DNA of 64,000 nt, taken from positions 39,797,307 through 39,861,306 of the forward strand of contig OZ022576.1 of assembly GCA_963669155.1 (NCBI GenBank). The letters run 5' to 3'. Under the pieces are notes generated by a model. That model worked only from the letters and a program-made list of their open reading frames with translations, was not told the DNA's origin and searched no databases. This document shows positions 1-12,760 of the stretch, piece by piece; the stretch's first letter is position 1; each line of letters opens with the position of its first letter. This DNA comes from Arbacia lixula (Eukaryota; Echinodermata; Echinoidea; Arbacioida; Arbaciidae). The position numbers were made by a program, and so were the translations under genes.

Positions 1-1402
1 GAGTCACGGCAATCTGCGGACTTTGCCCCTGATATCTTATTAAAAAACCATATCAAAGCATGTCTTCAGTCAATCACATCATGTTAATGAATGAGTGGGT
101 GACTGATACGACTGGTATTCCATAAGCAATACAAATAAACACAAACGGTTCTCGTTCAAGTGAAAGCGTTAAGTGGGGCATCTTCCATCGAAGCCCTTAA
201 AAGGCCGCACTTACGTCACATTCCTTACAACAATACTCGTTATCCTTTTGTTCGGTACATTATCTAGTCAACTTGTTTGTATATTCACGAGATTGCGTCA
301 CGGAATTACATACATTAACATTGTATGACATACACGTATTGACGCCTTTGCTAATATACTTTTTGGAGTAAGTTAACATATATAGGAGGGAAGAAGATAC
401 AAAGTCGATGAATATCAAACTAAACTCATTCGTTATATGTAAGTGACTTATTGATATCATTGTTATCCGTAATTCACATCAAAGCGTTACCATCTGAGAA
501 ATGATTGAGTGAGTACCTATTTGATCACAACGAGTTACAAATTAATGAATTTCTAATCAGTGCTCAGCTCGCATAATGGATCATTCATTAACTGAATGAA
601 TAATTGACTATTCGGATGAATAAAAAAATGAATATATTTTTGGTGGACGTTACATTCGCCTCTAAGGTTGGATCCTTGACTGGTTAATTGACTGGTTAAT
701 TGAATGAATGAATGAATGAATGATTATCCCAATGACACAAGGAACAAAAAATGTTCTCTTGATAATTGCTAAAGCCATCTCTCTTGATGGGTTCTTGGTT
801 GAATGACTAAATATCTGACGATGAGAATGAATGCTCTCTTGATGACTGCTAAACTCATCTCTGATAATGGGTCACTCATTGACTTAACGCATGACTGACC
901 ATGAGCATGAACATTCTTTCAGTGACCGCCATGATTCTTTGGTTGATTGATTGCCTGAACGCCTACGAGAACGAACGATCTTTTGATGTCCACTAAACTC
1001 ACCTCAGCTAATGGGTCATTGATTGGTTGAATGACTAAGTACTAGTATGAGAATGAATGTTCTTTTGATGACGGCTCAACTCACCTCTGTCACTAATCCA
1101 TTGATAGGTCGAATGACGAACTAACTACCAGTATGATAATGAATGTTCTTTTGATGACTGCTAAGGTCATCTCTGCAATGGTTCATTCATTGACTTCACA
1201 AATGACAAACTTTGAGAATGGAAGTTATTTCAATGACCACTAAACTCCCTCTTATTTGTTGGTTGAATGACTACTGGCTTCATACCTGTACGAAAATGAA
1301 CAGTTTTTCGATGACTGCTTAACTGACCATTGACATTGGGTCATTGATTGATTGAATGCATGACTGTGAGAGTAAAGTTCTTTCAATGACCACTGAACTC
1401 AC
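1..1402 (-). other. Start of PDE11A-like intron 4 (continues off the left edge)
   Basis: Non-coding. Positions 1-690 show no gene or recognisable repeat. A short (TGAA)n run is at about 700-722. Positions 751-1402 are the minisatellite described separately. I looked for the rest of GAF-B in all minus-strand frames and found none. Confidence 0.8.
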
Positions 1403-1425
1403 CTCTGATGATGGATCCTTGATAA
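751..1425. repeat. Diverged minisatellite, ~80-bp unit, about 8 copies, overlapping the exon 4 donor
   Basis: Unit starts resembling atgttcttttgatgactgct recur at about 751, 831, 911, 975, 1057, 1140, 1221, 1299 and 1374, a period of 77-83 bp. Each unit goes on to an element like aactcacctctgataatggg, then tcattgattggttgaatgac. The last unit runs into exon 4: its aactcacctctgatgatgg is the reverse complement of the exon end and splice donor. Two other units (around 997-1007 and 1079-1089) keep an intact minus-strand GAGGTGAGTT donor; the others have lost the GT or nearby bases. Confidence 0.75.
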
Positions 1426-1543
1426 TCATGACGGAGCAGCGCTCACATTTGAGCAGAGTCTGCGCGCGCACCATCGTCTTCTGAACCACGTTGTCCAAAC
1501 TCGTCTGTTCCTCGAACAAATCATGAGCGACTTCCAGTAATTT
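1403..1543 (-). CDS. PDE11A: PDE11A-like phosphodiesterase, exon 4 (linker and start of GAF-B)
   Basis: A 141-bp phase-0 exon, residues 412-458. The acceptor ends cccgttag and the donor is GAG|GTGAGT. It encodes KLLEVAHDLFEEQTSLDNVV, then RAQTLLKCERCSVMIIKDPSSE. The stretch RAQTLLKCERCSV is essentially identical to the start of GAF-B in vertebrate PDE11A, and this separates the gene from PDE5, PDE6 and PDE10. The next exon is not in the window: 1-1402 shows no further GAF-B coding. The last ~25 bases of the exon and its donor lie in register with the ~80-bp minisatellite that follows in the intron, so splicing here may have competing sites. Confidence 0.93.
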
Positions 1544-3165
1544 CTAACGGGAGAGAGAAATTAAAAATAAAACCCTCAGTGGCCAATCTTAAAATTGACA
1601 AAACAGTATTTATGTGTAGTAGCTTTAATATGATTATAATGATATTATGTATTTGTAAAGACTTTTTTTTTGTAATTGTTCACTTATTTGTTAGTTTCCA
1701 CTTTGTATGGTTATAACATCGTGACCCCCCCCCCCCCTTCCACCCTGGCATCAAATTACATTTTATTGCGTTGCGTTGAACATGTTAGAAACAAACGTAG
1801 TTTGTTACACAGTGGTACTCTCATTATCATACCTTCAGCTTTCTGTCAAACTTTCACTTTACTCGCTCCTCGGATTTTCTTATTTTCATTCAGTTGGAAT
1901 CGATTTTAGGTATTTATTTTGTCTACGAGTAATCCCTAGTCGTGGGGAGCACACGTTCTTTTTCTTTGTCGTGCGCGATGGCGGGCGTAATACGACAGGG
2001 TAAGGACCTTGCAGCATCGCCGCTTTTGGCTGGATGATAGCGCTGAGCACGCCGAGAGGCTTATTCTAATGCACAGCATTACTCTAATCAGTGTAAAATC
2101 GGAGCGGCTTACACGACTGCCGCCGAATTCCATTATTCTAAAGCCATTTCTTTCACATCACTGCTCCCGACTGGTTTACGTAAAGGAAATCTTTGTCACG
2201 GTATAGCTACATGTACTACCTAAATGCATGATCGCTATAGCGAGTTATCACTGTAAATTGCAGCATGACTTGTAATTTGCATTGCCTATACAGTTTTCAA
2301 AATTCGCAGTACATATGAATGGCGGTGTTCATTGTTCATTGCATAGATTGCGTTCTAGACTTGAGCTTATAGAGATATTCCGACATCATTTAGAGTTCAA
2401 TTCATTAATACATTGTACATATCTTTTTTTTTATATGATTTTCTATCTATACTGTTAATAGATTTGTAAATGTTTTTAAAATTGTAATTGCGCTAGTAGG
2501 ACGTCATAATGCATTGTCTTTCAATCTCAAGACAGATTGACCTCAAATCATTGCAAATCATTCGTTAGAAATGTCAGTTCTTTGACGTTTTTATCACAAC
2601 AATATGAGGGGACGGTAAAGACCTTTGAAGGGAGGTTGCAGCGTAGCTTAAAAGTAAAACAGTCTCGTTGAAAGAGATGGCCGTATACAAAGTTATATGA
2701 GCAGGAGAAAGCGGAACGATTCTGTCCATGAGCCTAATCGGGAGAATGTGATCAGTCGGGACATAAATAGGAAAGGATGGGGCTGGTTGGAAGCGGGGAG
2801 GGGAGAGGGGGGGGGGGGTACGCAGGGGATCGCTGGTAACAGAGCATGCTCCTCAGAGAATGGAAGAGGGCCTCCATGTAAACTCTACAGCGGCGGCTGC
2901 ATCCCCACTGAGCAGAAAACAAAAACACAATTCCCAGAGGACGGTGTTCCGCCACCCATACCTATACACATATGCGGGCAGAGAGGGGACGTATAAGGAG
3001 AAGTGCGAAACATCACAGGCATGCATGACGCAAGGGGAGAAGCAGGAAGTGGGAAGCGTGCTCATATTTCAGCTCACATCCCGGGGGGCTTGGCAGCTGA
3101 GGGGGGCGCGGGGCACGACAGGGCAAGGGAGAGGAGCCATAGTCATAGTCTGAGAGAGTCATAGA

Positions 3166-3167
<2 letters not shown>

Positions 3168-3209
<42 letters not shown>

Positions 3210-3267
3210 CAGACAGACGGAGAGACAGAGAGAGAGAGGGGGGTGAGAGTGACCCAGAGGAAGAGAA

Positions 3268-3304
<37 letters not shown>
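3168..3304. repeat. (GA)n followed by (TA)n microsatellite
   Basis: About 70 bp of nearly pure GA dinucleotides with some CAGA interruptions, then a mixed purine segment, then a (TA)n run from about 3270. It is the mirror-order partner of the (CT)n(TA)n tract at 3517-3580. Confidence 0.9.
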
Positions 3305-3307
<3 letters not shown>

Positions 3308-3375
3308 TAAACATGTTAAAGAAGAATATATGAGGTTGCGATGGCTTGAAAATGTAAATGGAAAGACAAGACAAG

Positions 3376-3438
3376 TATTTCAATATTTCGGTCATAGACT
3401 TTAGTCAAGATGAAGGTCTATGACGAAATATTGAAATA
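3376..3438. repeat. Short inverted repeat (hairpin), 23-24 bp arms
   Basis: The left arm at 3376-3399 (TATTTCAATATTTCGGTCAT...) pairs with the right arm at 3416-3438, with one extra G in the left arm and a 16-base spacer. It lies between two microsatellite tracts and is probably part of a decayed mobile element. Confidence 0.7.
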
Positions 3439-3489
3439 ATTTTCTTCTCTGGCAAGTTGATTAATTTGTTTGAGTTCATATGTATACTT

Positions 3490-3509
3490 TTTCTTTGTCT
3501 GTACCTGCC

Positions 3510-3584
<75 letters not shown>

Positions 3585-3607
3585 AGAGGCAGATGCAAAC
3601 AAAGAAA
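3490..3607. repeat. Inverted repeat with a (CT)n(TA)n loop
   Basis: Arms of 27 bp at 3490-3516 and 3581-3607 (TTTCTTTG...CTGCCTCTGACT) are complementary at about 24 positions. The whole 64-bp loop is (CT)n followed by (TA)n. This looks like a MITE whose centre expanded as a microsatellite. Confidence 0.75.
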
Positions 3608-4906
3608 TAGTCAAAGTAATATATACGAGGGAGCAGGGACAGCTACCCATGGCGATGATCTAGAAGGATCGTCAGTTATTACCGATGTATGAATGAAATT
3701 GTTTTTACAAACAGATTTCAAATAGATTTCACGCAATGTATTCCTATCCCGGCATTTCGTATGTTCCTTTAATGAATAACAGCATCTACTTGTCCAATTG
3801 TTTATCTCACGTGTGTTTGTAAATGACCTGTTGTTGAGGAGAAGTGTACTATTTCTGGCATCGCACGAATTTTTCCCCCTCAAACTTTCCTCAAGTGTGT
3901 GCTCTCCCGGTTTTATCAAGCCGTTGGTAGGTTTGCGTGCTCGGTATCGGGTTACGTGATATGTTTGCTCTTTTAATGTCTTCGAATTAAGAAGCTTATA
4001 CTGTTCGGCACAGCCCATTGCCTATTTTGTCTAACATAAGTGGTATGTTTATACACCCATTTACACGACTGTTTCCTTTGGGGTCCTCTACAGGTGACGA
4101 TCCCACGTCCTTCTTATTCGGCCAGAAAGTGTATAACCCCATCGATCGCAGGTAATCAATATTGCGTTAGTCGCGAGGTGCAGGGAAGGGGTGAGCTAAA
4201 ACACAAAATAACCAGCGGGGTAGTAGCCAAGGCACTTGCTTTTGTGGAAAATAAAGTTTTATTTTAAAGAGAAACCTGTATTACGTGATGCCATGATGCC
4301 TCTTCAAGTAATTCAAGACCAAAAATAAGCTTTCGTTTGAGTAGCGTTTCGTGATTTAGTTGTCTTAAGTGGCGAGGAAACATCGCTTGCGCTTTGCTCA
4401 TAACACAGGATAAATCGTGATAATTGTCTATTAAAATAATGAAGCATATGGTGACTTTACATCTTATAGAGTCTGTTTTGACTTAACATGCATCGCATTC
4501 ATCAAATGTATGGTCTCGTGACGTACGAGGAAGCAGGACTGAAATCGTATCTGTCATTAAAATTACGTTAATGAGTAATTATACGATTAATTCTATCCAC
4601 TTTGCGGTCGTAAAAACACAAATGTTAATGATTTGACCCTTTCCTGTATTTTGTGCTACTTACCGCGCAATGTTACAGTGCTGGTGTGGGAGCGAACGAG
4701 GAATTCATAATAAATGGTAGACATTAACTGGAATGACATTACTTGAAAGCATAATTCCATACTTAAATACAGTTCATAGGGACATGTTCACTCAGTATGT
4801 GTTATGCGCTATATAATGATAGCTAATTACTAATGTTATTATTTAGTAACTATGCTTCTCTCATAGTCAAATGACAAATGCATTGATTTGCAGGCATTAC
4901 GCTTAC

Positions 4907-4996
4907 CCTGTTTCTGTCATATTCCTTCATGTATGTGTCGAAGAGTTGTGCATTGCTGATCCCGATGCCGCAAAATGTTAGGTAGGTCTCCAAAAG
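4907..4996 (-). CDS. PDE11A: PDE11A-like phosphodiesterase, exon 3 (end of GAF-A, linker helix)
   Basis: A 90-bp phase-0 exon, residues 382-411, bounded by an acceptor ending tactcacag and a donor AGG|GTAAGC. It encodes LLETYLTFCGIGISNAQLF, then DTYMKEYDRNR. The FCGI-I-NAQL core is the last helix of GAF-A in PDE5, PDE6 and PDE11, and the charged tail begins the helix that joins GAF-A to GAF-B. It has no start codon and is too short to show as an open frame. I found it by looking for the missing segment between the exons on either side. The seven-residue match SNAQLFD and the clean splice sites make it secure. Confidence 0.92.
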
Positions 4997-5712
4997 CTGT
5001 GAGTAAAAAAAAAACACACACACAGATATTCATAAACTGTCGGTAATAAATAAAAACATGATTTGTTTACGTCTGTGTTAATCTGCCCTTGTCGGCGTCC
5101 TTTCTCAATTCATGGTATTATCACGCTGTATAGTGTATGTACATAGCACGCGCAAATGTATCTATCTAAATTATCAACGTCATTTCACTTGAACTTTACT
5201 TTAAAAAAAAAATACACTCTGGTCTACACAGCATTTAGTTGCTGAATTATTCACTCTATGTGTTGTATAAAACAAAGCGGTTATGGAATTAAAAACAATG
5301 AACATTTATCACGCGAAAGATACAGACCCATTTTTAAAAATCTTTATAGATAATATATTCACCGAAAATGGATACGCAGGAGTACCAATATTCAATCATT
5401 TAGATACTTCTTAGGCTTATATTCAACGTCTTAAAGAGCTTCCGTATAATTGCATGTACGAATACTACAGATTACTTCGTAAAGTCACAAGATGGATTTG
5501 AGGTTGATATCTTAGTCGATCTGCTTCATGGGTGCCACTTAAAGCACGCCACTTAAAATCCTCAGAAGGATACATATCGCAGCATGGCGAACCACAATCT
5601 CAGCTCAGTCCGTTCACCATCACACTGCGTAATCAAACCTATACTGCGGATTAATGCATTGATATAGAGTGAAAATCATCCTTGCACGATAGTGTTCGAT
5701 AATAGCGTGCAC

Positions 5713-5754
5713 GTGAGGCTTTATGAGTGTGTTTGTGTGGGTGTTTTGTGTGTA

Positions 5755-5785
<31 letters not shown>

Positions 5786-5816
5786 GAGTGTGTGCCTGAG
5801 CGTGTGTCTGTGTGTG
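5713..5816. repeat. GT-rich imperfect microsatellite
   Basis: Runs of gtgtgtgtg interrupted by GCGTGT and ATGTGC units, a purine-pyrimidine alternating tract of about 100 bp. Confidence 0.8.
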
Positions 5817-6179
5817 TTAAGTCTCTTTTAGCAATGATAAATACAGCTATATAGTTCAGTTGTGCCCACCGTAAATGTACACCTCCATTCAAACCATATC
5901 CTAGGGATGATGGTTCTTGAAAGTGTTTGTCCCGGCACACAGTTTGATTTACTTTTTGCGACCTGTGGAAGACCATGAGAGCGTCATTTTCTTCCATAAA
6001 CCATTTTCTAAAGTTGCCAGCCTCCAAGTCATTGGGTGCTGTCCCTGCTTATGAAATTGAGAATCAATCACTCGGTTATTTATCGGGAGAAATGACGCGT
6101 GGAATTTCCCACGAGATCCATTTCCTAGCCCGCGCTTCATCGATTCGAGTGTCGGAGGGGAAGGCGGGAGACATGGGGA

Positions 6180-6291
6180 GAGACGGGGAGATGGATGTAA
6201 AGAGATAGAGAGAGGGGAGAGGGGCGAGAGAGGGCGAGAGAGAGAAAGAGGAGACACATGGGGATAATGATACAGGGGTGAGCAAGTAGAT

Positions 6292-6330
<39 letters not shown>

Positions 6331-6365
6331 AGAGGGAGAGGAGAGGGAGAGAGAGGGAGGAGGTG
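6180..6365. repeat. Purine-rich (GA)n tract
   Basis: Almost uninterrupted purines on the plus strand, with a pure (GA)n core at about 6297-6327. Long open frames on the minus strand here are low-complexity Ser/Leu/Pro repeats and not genes. Confidence 0.85.
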
Positions 6366-9300
6366 AAAGAAAAGGCGACAGAGACGATGAAAAACTAGGG
6401 GTGGTGGACTCACACACAAATGGGGCGATGCAAGCAGAGAAGGGTAAGGATGATCATACAAACATCGGTAATGAGGGGTGAAATGTAGGAAATGGGCAAA
6501 AGGGCAATTGGCAAATCAGGGAATAAACAGAGATAAAGCGCAAAGAACAGAAAAGAGGGAAAGGGGAGAGAGAAAGAGCAACAGTGTCTCCTTGAAACAT
6601 TTCAAAATATCACACTTAAGATCAGCGAAGCGCTTCTCGACATCCAGCTCAAAGCACCCCTAATGATGTGGCTCTTCTTCCTTTCTTGGGACGTGTCTTG
6701 GAACCCGAGAATGATCCTACTGTTTGTCCGGAGACACGGAGAGAAGGAGTCTCGTCTGCCGAGGGATACATCAACCGAACGCAGACGACATATTGTTGAT
6801 GTACAATTCCAGAAGGACAACAAGTTTTCTTTGCCTTCTCGTCTAGCATCTGCCTCCCTATGTCACTATAAACGCAATGAATGGAGTAGCGTGAACAGAG
6901 AATGCCGACTATCCTTACGTCAAATATTATCTCTCGATCAAATTGAATGAGAGATTAAAGTGTTAAGACATGTTGTTAAAACAGCGGTCAGTGCCCGATA
7001 CAAAAACAATCATTTTTAAGAACAATTCTGCCCATTGGAATCTACGATAAAAACAACTATTGAAAGTGGAAAAGGATATCGTTGTATCTTTCAAAGTACT
7101 TTCGGGAGTAGGTTTTTAATCTATAAGCGTGTGTCCATATTGAGACATCTAGGAGAGGTTAGCTTTCCATGATTAATGAATCATCGCGCCAAAAGATATT
7201 TCCATGTTGAGATTTGATATACCAACGTGAAGTCTGCCAGTACAGTCAATATTTAATATGCAAGACATCTAACTATTCTACGAGATTTATGTGTATCTTG
7301 ACTGGTTCTCATAAGCACCACAGTGACACACACAAAAAAAGGCTTATTATTTTTGTTCCATAGCAAGTCAGATTTCTGTATAATACATGGTGAAAATATG
7401 TTTCAATATGTCGCAAAGAGTTAATTAATTTATTCTAACCCAAGCGAGCTTCAAATTCTCATATTGCTCGTATGATATTCATATCGCCTGGGGATTCCAT
7501 TTCACAGGTTAGACTCGAAATGACCACCATCTAACGTACCTAATGTCATCTCAGTGTCCAATTGCTAGATGCTTCCGTGATGGTAAAGCCACTTAACGAC
7601 GCAATCAAGGACATAATCAAGGCGAGTGTCCATGCATTACATTATGCATACGCACTCTGACCACCATATGCGCCATAATGTAGAGTGTAAAGCTCGTTAG
7701 ACGCCTGTGAAAAAATAACTTCAACTTCTTCAAATTACATGATGTTGTGGCAAAGAGTACGAAATTTCTTAACCACTTTATTTCATGAAGATGCGTCGGG
7801 CAGCACGCATTTACGACATGCACCATGGTGCAAACAGCGGTCTCCTGTCTGTAAGCTACAAGAACCTAGAGGTTTTGCACGACCCGTTCAAAACCTCCTC
7901 GAAATCCCACAATCACTAGAATTCCGCTTTAAGTCAGTTTCCGTTCTATTATTAGGAGGGGAGATCTCATATTTATTGTCTTCCATTTTCCGTGGTTTGT
8001 ACAACGTTTTCAGTTTTTGACCTGCCAAACGGTTACCCTGTCTTTAACGTTTCCACAGAAAAAAATACTCTTGTGGGAATATAATGATCCAGTGCTTGTA
8101 GCTGAATCCAACATGCGTATTTCATGTGGCGTATACATGAGACTGGCCATGGTTTACAATCGTATATACCCTACCCACTGTCCACCCACACCAAGTGGAC
8201 GAGGCGAACCATGTACATAAACGGTAGTGGCAAACGTAATGCATATTAACGATTGGTCATTTCATTGCAAGTTCCATACTTTCACATCCATTCGCACCCG
8301 CACTGTGACCAAACCTCGTTCATAAATGACGTTATGTAGAACTAATACAAACATTGTAAGCAGCAACAAGTTCTTAACGCTGATGTTCCCAGTAGTCAAA
8401 ACCGTTAATGTATACAAATACATCTGTGTGAATGTGTTAATGTAACAAGATTGTATACAACTTTTGTATGTCATGATGTTTACAATGTATCATTATTGTT
8501 GAGTAACAAATGAAAGACACATTGAATGCACCAACCTCCGTCTACATTCTGGAAGCATGATAAAGGGGTAAGTCAGCTTGTAATACGCTGTACGAGGAGA
8601 AAGCACGCACTAATTCAATTCTGTGGGCGTATAGTGCTTGTGACGTCGTCGGGATAGCGTTTATTGTATCGATACAAGTACAGGCTTCTTATTATGCCTT
8701 CTTCAGATAACAAGAATAAATGAAACAAGCTGCACTTGCTCTCCTATCATATTAAGCACGCGCCTATTTTTATTATCTGGGCCTAACTTCCCTCCCCATG
8801 AAGAATCTACAAAGCAGCATTCATTACGCTTGTATGTAACGTAGGCGCGCGCACAAATTTGTCCTTACATTGACGCTGTATAGAAGAGAGGATCGTATCT
8901 GTCGAAATAATTTCCTTAGATATTCGTTATCAAGCGGACATTATCCACCGACAGGTCCCATGTGTAACATAAAGAGCCCCATAAATGTCAAATTCTACTC
9001 CAAATGACGTCATCGTGACGTGTTGCCTAGCAACTCATGTACAGTAGACTGAAACCGTATACAAGACAACCTCTGTAAATTATCTTTGCAACAACAAAGT
9101 CCTAAAGGGGGTGAATTATAGAGCACAGCACTTTGTGCAGGCGACAAGAGGCACGGCTGTTGTGCCGCGCTAAGTGCGTGGTCCGTGAAGTGAATTCTGA
9201 ACCCAGGGACCTCCAAGCTGTTAGTGTGAATCTTCAGAGGCTCACTTTCCATCCAAAATTGTGTTCCTTGGCGGCGCCCCGTCATCGTACGAAAGCAATT

Positions 9301-10258
9301 CCTCCATCAAGTATGACTTACTGTCTCAGATTCTAAATACAGATATCTTGGGAGCATTCTAGCGTAAATATAGCCGCAACCGCAAGTTGAATGTGATTGC
9401 GATTCCCGACGAACATGACACCCAAATCGACGCCCAGGTTACCGACGAAACAACAGATAACTCTGAAGAAGTTGAATACAAGGGATGAAGACGAAAGGGA
9501 GACGAGGAAGAACATTCATTGTATGTTCCTCTCCGAATATTGAGAGAGTGCGTACCATCTGTCCACCCAGATTATTTTTTCTCATTGTTTATTTTATTCC
9601 TGTTTCAATATTCACGACGAAATATATTTAACAAAATACCTTGCAAGTATCCAATTTCAATGCAACTCTAATATCGTGTACCATGTCACGGGTTTCTCTT
9701 CTATATTGGTGTATATGTCAATGTAAAAATAGTACATGCCTGTAATAATCCTCAAGTAATCACATGGACATAGAACCTTATTCTTAGCCCTATGGTTCAG
9801 TCCCGTTGTCATTTTGGGGCAATCCTTCTTCCTTAGTTCCATCGATCATTCTTCATTATGGCGGGACGGTTAAAACAAGATCTTGATTACTCTCCTCTCG
9901 AGACGTCAGCATGACAATATTACGTCGGCGACATAATGACGACTTCCTGGGTGCTTCACGACTTCTTCCCACCCAGTCCGGAGTTAGATTACCCCTGCTG
10001 GCGTCGCCACACTCCGGGGAGCCGCCCGGGGAAAGGGTTCAAGAGACCCCTTGTACCCGAATATCTCTTTCTAATTAATTTGATCGAGTTTTCTATGGTC
10101 TGGATGCTGGTTGGAGGTGAGCTGATATCTTCACTTGTTGTGGTTTCATTATGTTGTTATATGATAGGATGTTGTTTGAATGATTTCATTTCTTGCTGAA
10201 AGATACCCCACTTTTAAAGAGGAAGTCTCGCTACAAAATAGTTGGGCACAGACAAACA

Positions 10259-10311
10259 TGAATGAATGAATGAATGAATGAATGAATGAATGAATGAATG
10301 AATGAATGAAT
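10259..10311. repeat. (TGAA)13 tetranucleotide microsatellite
   Basis: Thirteen near-perfect TGAA units. Shorter TGAA runs occur near 700-722, so this motif recurs within the gene. Confidence 0.95.
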
Positions 10312-10679
10312 TACTAACAACAAGCAAATTTACGAATCACACGATTTAATATTTACTTTGGCGGTAGCAGCGAGCAAGAGCACGTGCTAATCAAGGCTTG
10401 CCTCTGATTAAAAAGTGTTCTATAAAATAGCTATATAGATGGTTTTGTGAGTAAATGTAAATAATGATGAATAATGATAAATCAATACGACTATGTGCAA
10501 TCTATAGTGAAAGATAGGGAATGACATAACATCTAACTATTTAAGAAAAGAATGTTCAATTTTTTCCATAAGATGTACCCGGAGGAAGCACAATCCGTGT
10601 TTCCTATCGTACGCGGGAATATCAAAGCAACGTTACCGCTTTGTTATAGGTATAACATAATAATTATACATATTGTAAA

Positions 10680-10775
10680 CGAGTTTGCGTGTATATGATA
10701 TATATGAAGGCGAGTCTCTGTCTCTCTGTGTATGTATGTATCTATGTATGTATATATATATATATATATGTAGAG
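10680..10775. repeat. TA/TG-rich low-complexity tract
   Basis: Short TATA and TGTATG runs, ending in a (TA)n core near 10750-10768. Confidence 0.7.
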
Positions 10776-12704
10776 AGATGCCCCCTAGCTTCTATATATC
10801 GATATGATGGTACGTGTGTGTTTGTGTTTGCGAGTTAATGTGAGTTTAATGAGGACTAACTTAAGTTAATTTCTCTTAATCCCAAATCAATACCAATGTA
10901 TTATGGCGACGGGATGATAAGTGTCTGAGGGAATAGAGCCTCAGCACCGTTATATCTCACACCGAATACAGGTTGATCACACTGACCTCAAGAGGTGATG
11001 CTGTTACCATAATCTACGGAAGATGTGAACATCTTATTTCTAGGTCGTATGGCGACAAAGCAAGGGTGAAAGCAAGGGCAATGCATCGATGTACTAGAAA
11101 TGCATATACGGGGCAGCCCCGTTCACTAAGAATGGCCTTTCCAGTTTGCCTTATCGCGAGACAAAATATTACTACTTTAGCGATATTTCTACAACGATGA
11201 TCAACATCTTCCGTACTAATAGCCTCTATATGCGCATTTCAGGTCGTAACAAGCAGAAGACGGTCCATTAATAAGCGAATTTGCAGTTTGCATATTAAGG
11301 GGGGAATTTTTACAACAAATGAGAAGGCAAGCAAGATGTGGAATTGGCTTGAAAATGCATTAGGTGCATTACCATGGAAATGGGATGTGTTCCGATCATG
11401 AATTACTGCATTTGTCATTTAGTTCATTTGGAAATAAACTTCTTTAAACATGTGTTATAACGAAACGGCGTTAAGACTTTGCAAATATATCGTAACAGAT
11501 ATATCAGTACGTTTTATGGTGATTCAAAGAGTATTTAGCATTATGTTTTAAGTGAAACGAAGGGGGGGGGGGCAACTGGAATTAAGATGCTGAAATATAA
11601 AGTAAGAAATCCTAGTAAACCGTGTGCACTAATTCATTTGTGTTTGCAGTATACATGTGAAGTTATTTTGTTTCTCTGGGGAGAACAAGTGTCACCACGA
11701 TGGGTAAGTAATAAACTACTTCAGTTTAGGGAATACAGTTTTGTTTTATTTATATACACCACCTTTCTTTCAGGTGCTAACACTAATGTCCTTCTCAGTA
11801 ATCGAACGTTTGGTAGAGTGTCTGCACTTGTTGAAGTACCTAGTTGTTCCACTATACATGAATGCATTGCATTGAAAACAAATAAAAACCTTCATACTGA
11901 TAAAAGTCAACCCCATCGTCTGTTGAGACACAAGTTTCCAAATGTCAAATCAAGAGATTTTATAAAGTGACCCGCTGTAATTTCACATCTTCTCATTTTT
12001 GATGACCATTTCGCGCACGAGCGGACTGGTTTCTGTTCGACATCATATGAATGGTAAGATCTAAAATGTCAATCACCACACGCCTTGATGACCGTAAAGT
12101 ATGTCGCTTGGGTTGCCAATTTCGCTCGTCTAAAAAAATTGCCGCTTCGGAGGGCAGCAATCAGTCAGAACGTTATTTTATCAGATTTAACTACATGACG
12201 AAACATTCTCGCGAAGGTTATCTTTTAAAAGTCTTTAAAATTGTACAAAACCATTGGTTCTCATTTTTGCCAAAGCTTTAGAATTCATCTCATCTACAGG
12301 CAACCACAGACTATACGATTTTGCCACGATTCGGCAGTCGATAGGGCCTACGATTGAAAATATGACGTTACATTCTTGCAAACCTCCAACAACTGGGTCT
12401 TACGATTCAGCCGGTCACGACTTATTGGATCGTGTCGTTTTCATATCTTATATTGATAACAAATTTAAGTAATAATCTGTTTAAGTAACTAAGCCCGTGC
12501 AAACAAAAGTCTAATCGAAAAAAAGGATAATATCATCGATTGAGTAAGGCAGTATGAAATATGATTTAAGCAAAATCTTCGATTCTAAAGGTTTAAATAT
12601 GTTTTATCTTTCTGATAGCTGTGCAAAATGGTGTTTTCGAAATTGCAATAAGAAGTTAATTACAAAATGAATATTGTTAGTTGAAAGTTGACGTGATTTC
12701 ACTT

Positions 12705-12712
12705 TTTTTTCT

Positions 12713-12760
<48 letters not shown>

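Larger units (their letters stand above)
1544..4906 (-). other. PDE11A-like intron 3
   Basis: A 3.36-kb intron with no supported gene. A C12 run is near 1727. Positions 2700-3150 are purine-rich and relatively GC-rich with only short chance frames. Positions 3168-3607 hold microsatellites and two hairpins listed separately. From 3611 to 4018 a 135-codon minus-strand frame is open but matches nothing I know. I see nothing in 4270-4890. Confidence 0.8.

Noticed and set aside
1..690. Further GAF-B coding exon at the left edge
   Set aside because: No frame on the minus strand gives the expected GAF-B continuation, so the next exon must lie outside the window.
3611..4018. 135-codon frame, minus strand
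   Set aside because: Normal composition but no motif or splice context I recognise. Length alone is not enough.
5949..6461. 170-codon frame, minus strand
   Set aside because: Most of it is Ser/Leu/Pro repeats from the purine tract, and the rest matches nothing.
11587..11970. 127-codon unspliced frame, plus strand
   Set aside because: No family resemblance. The internal splice signals suggest that, if expressed at all, it would not be read straight through.
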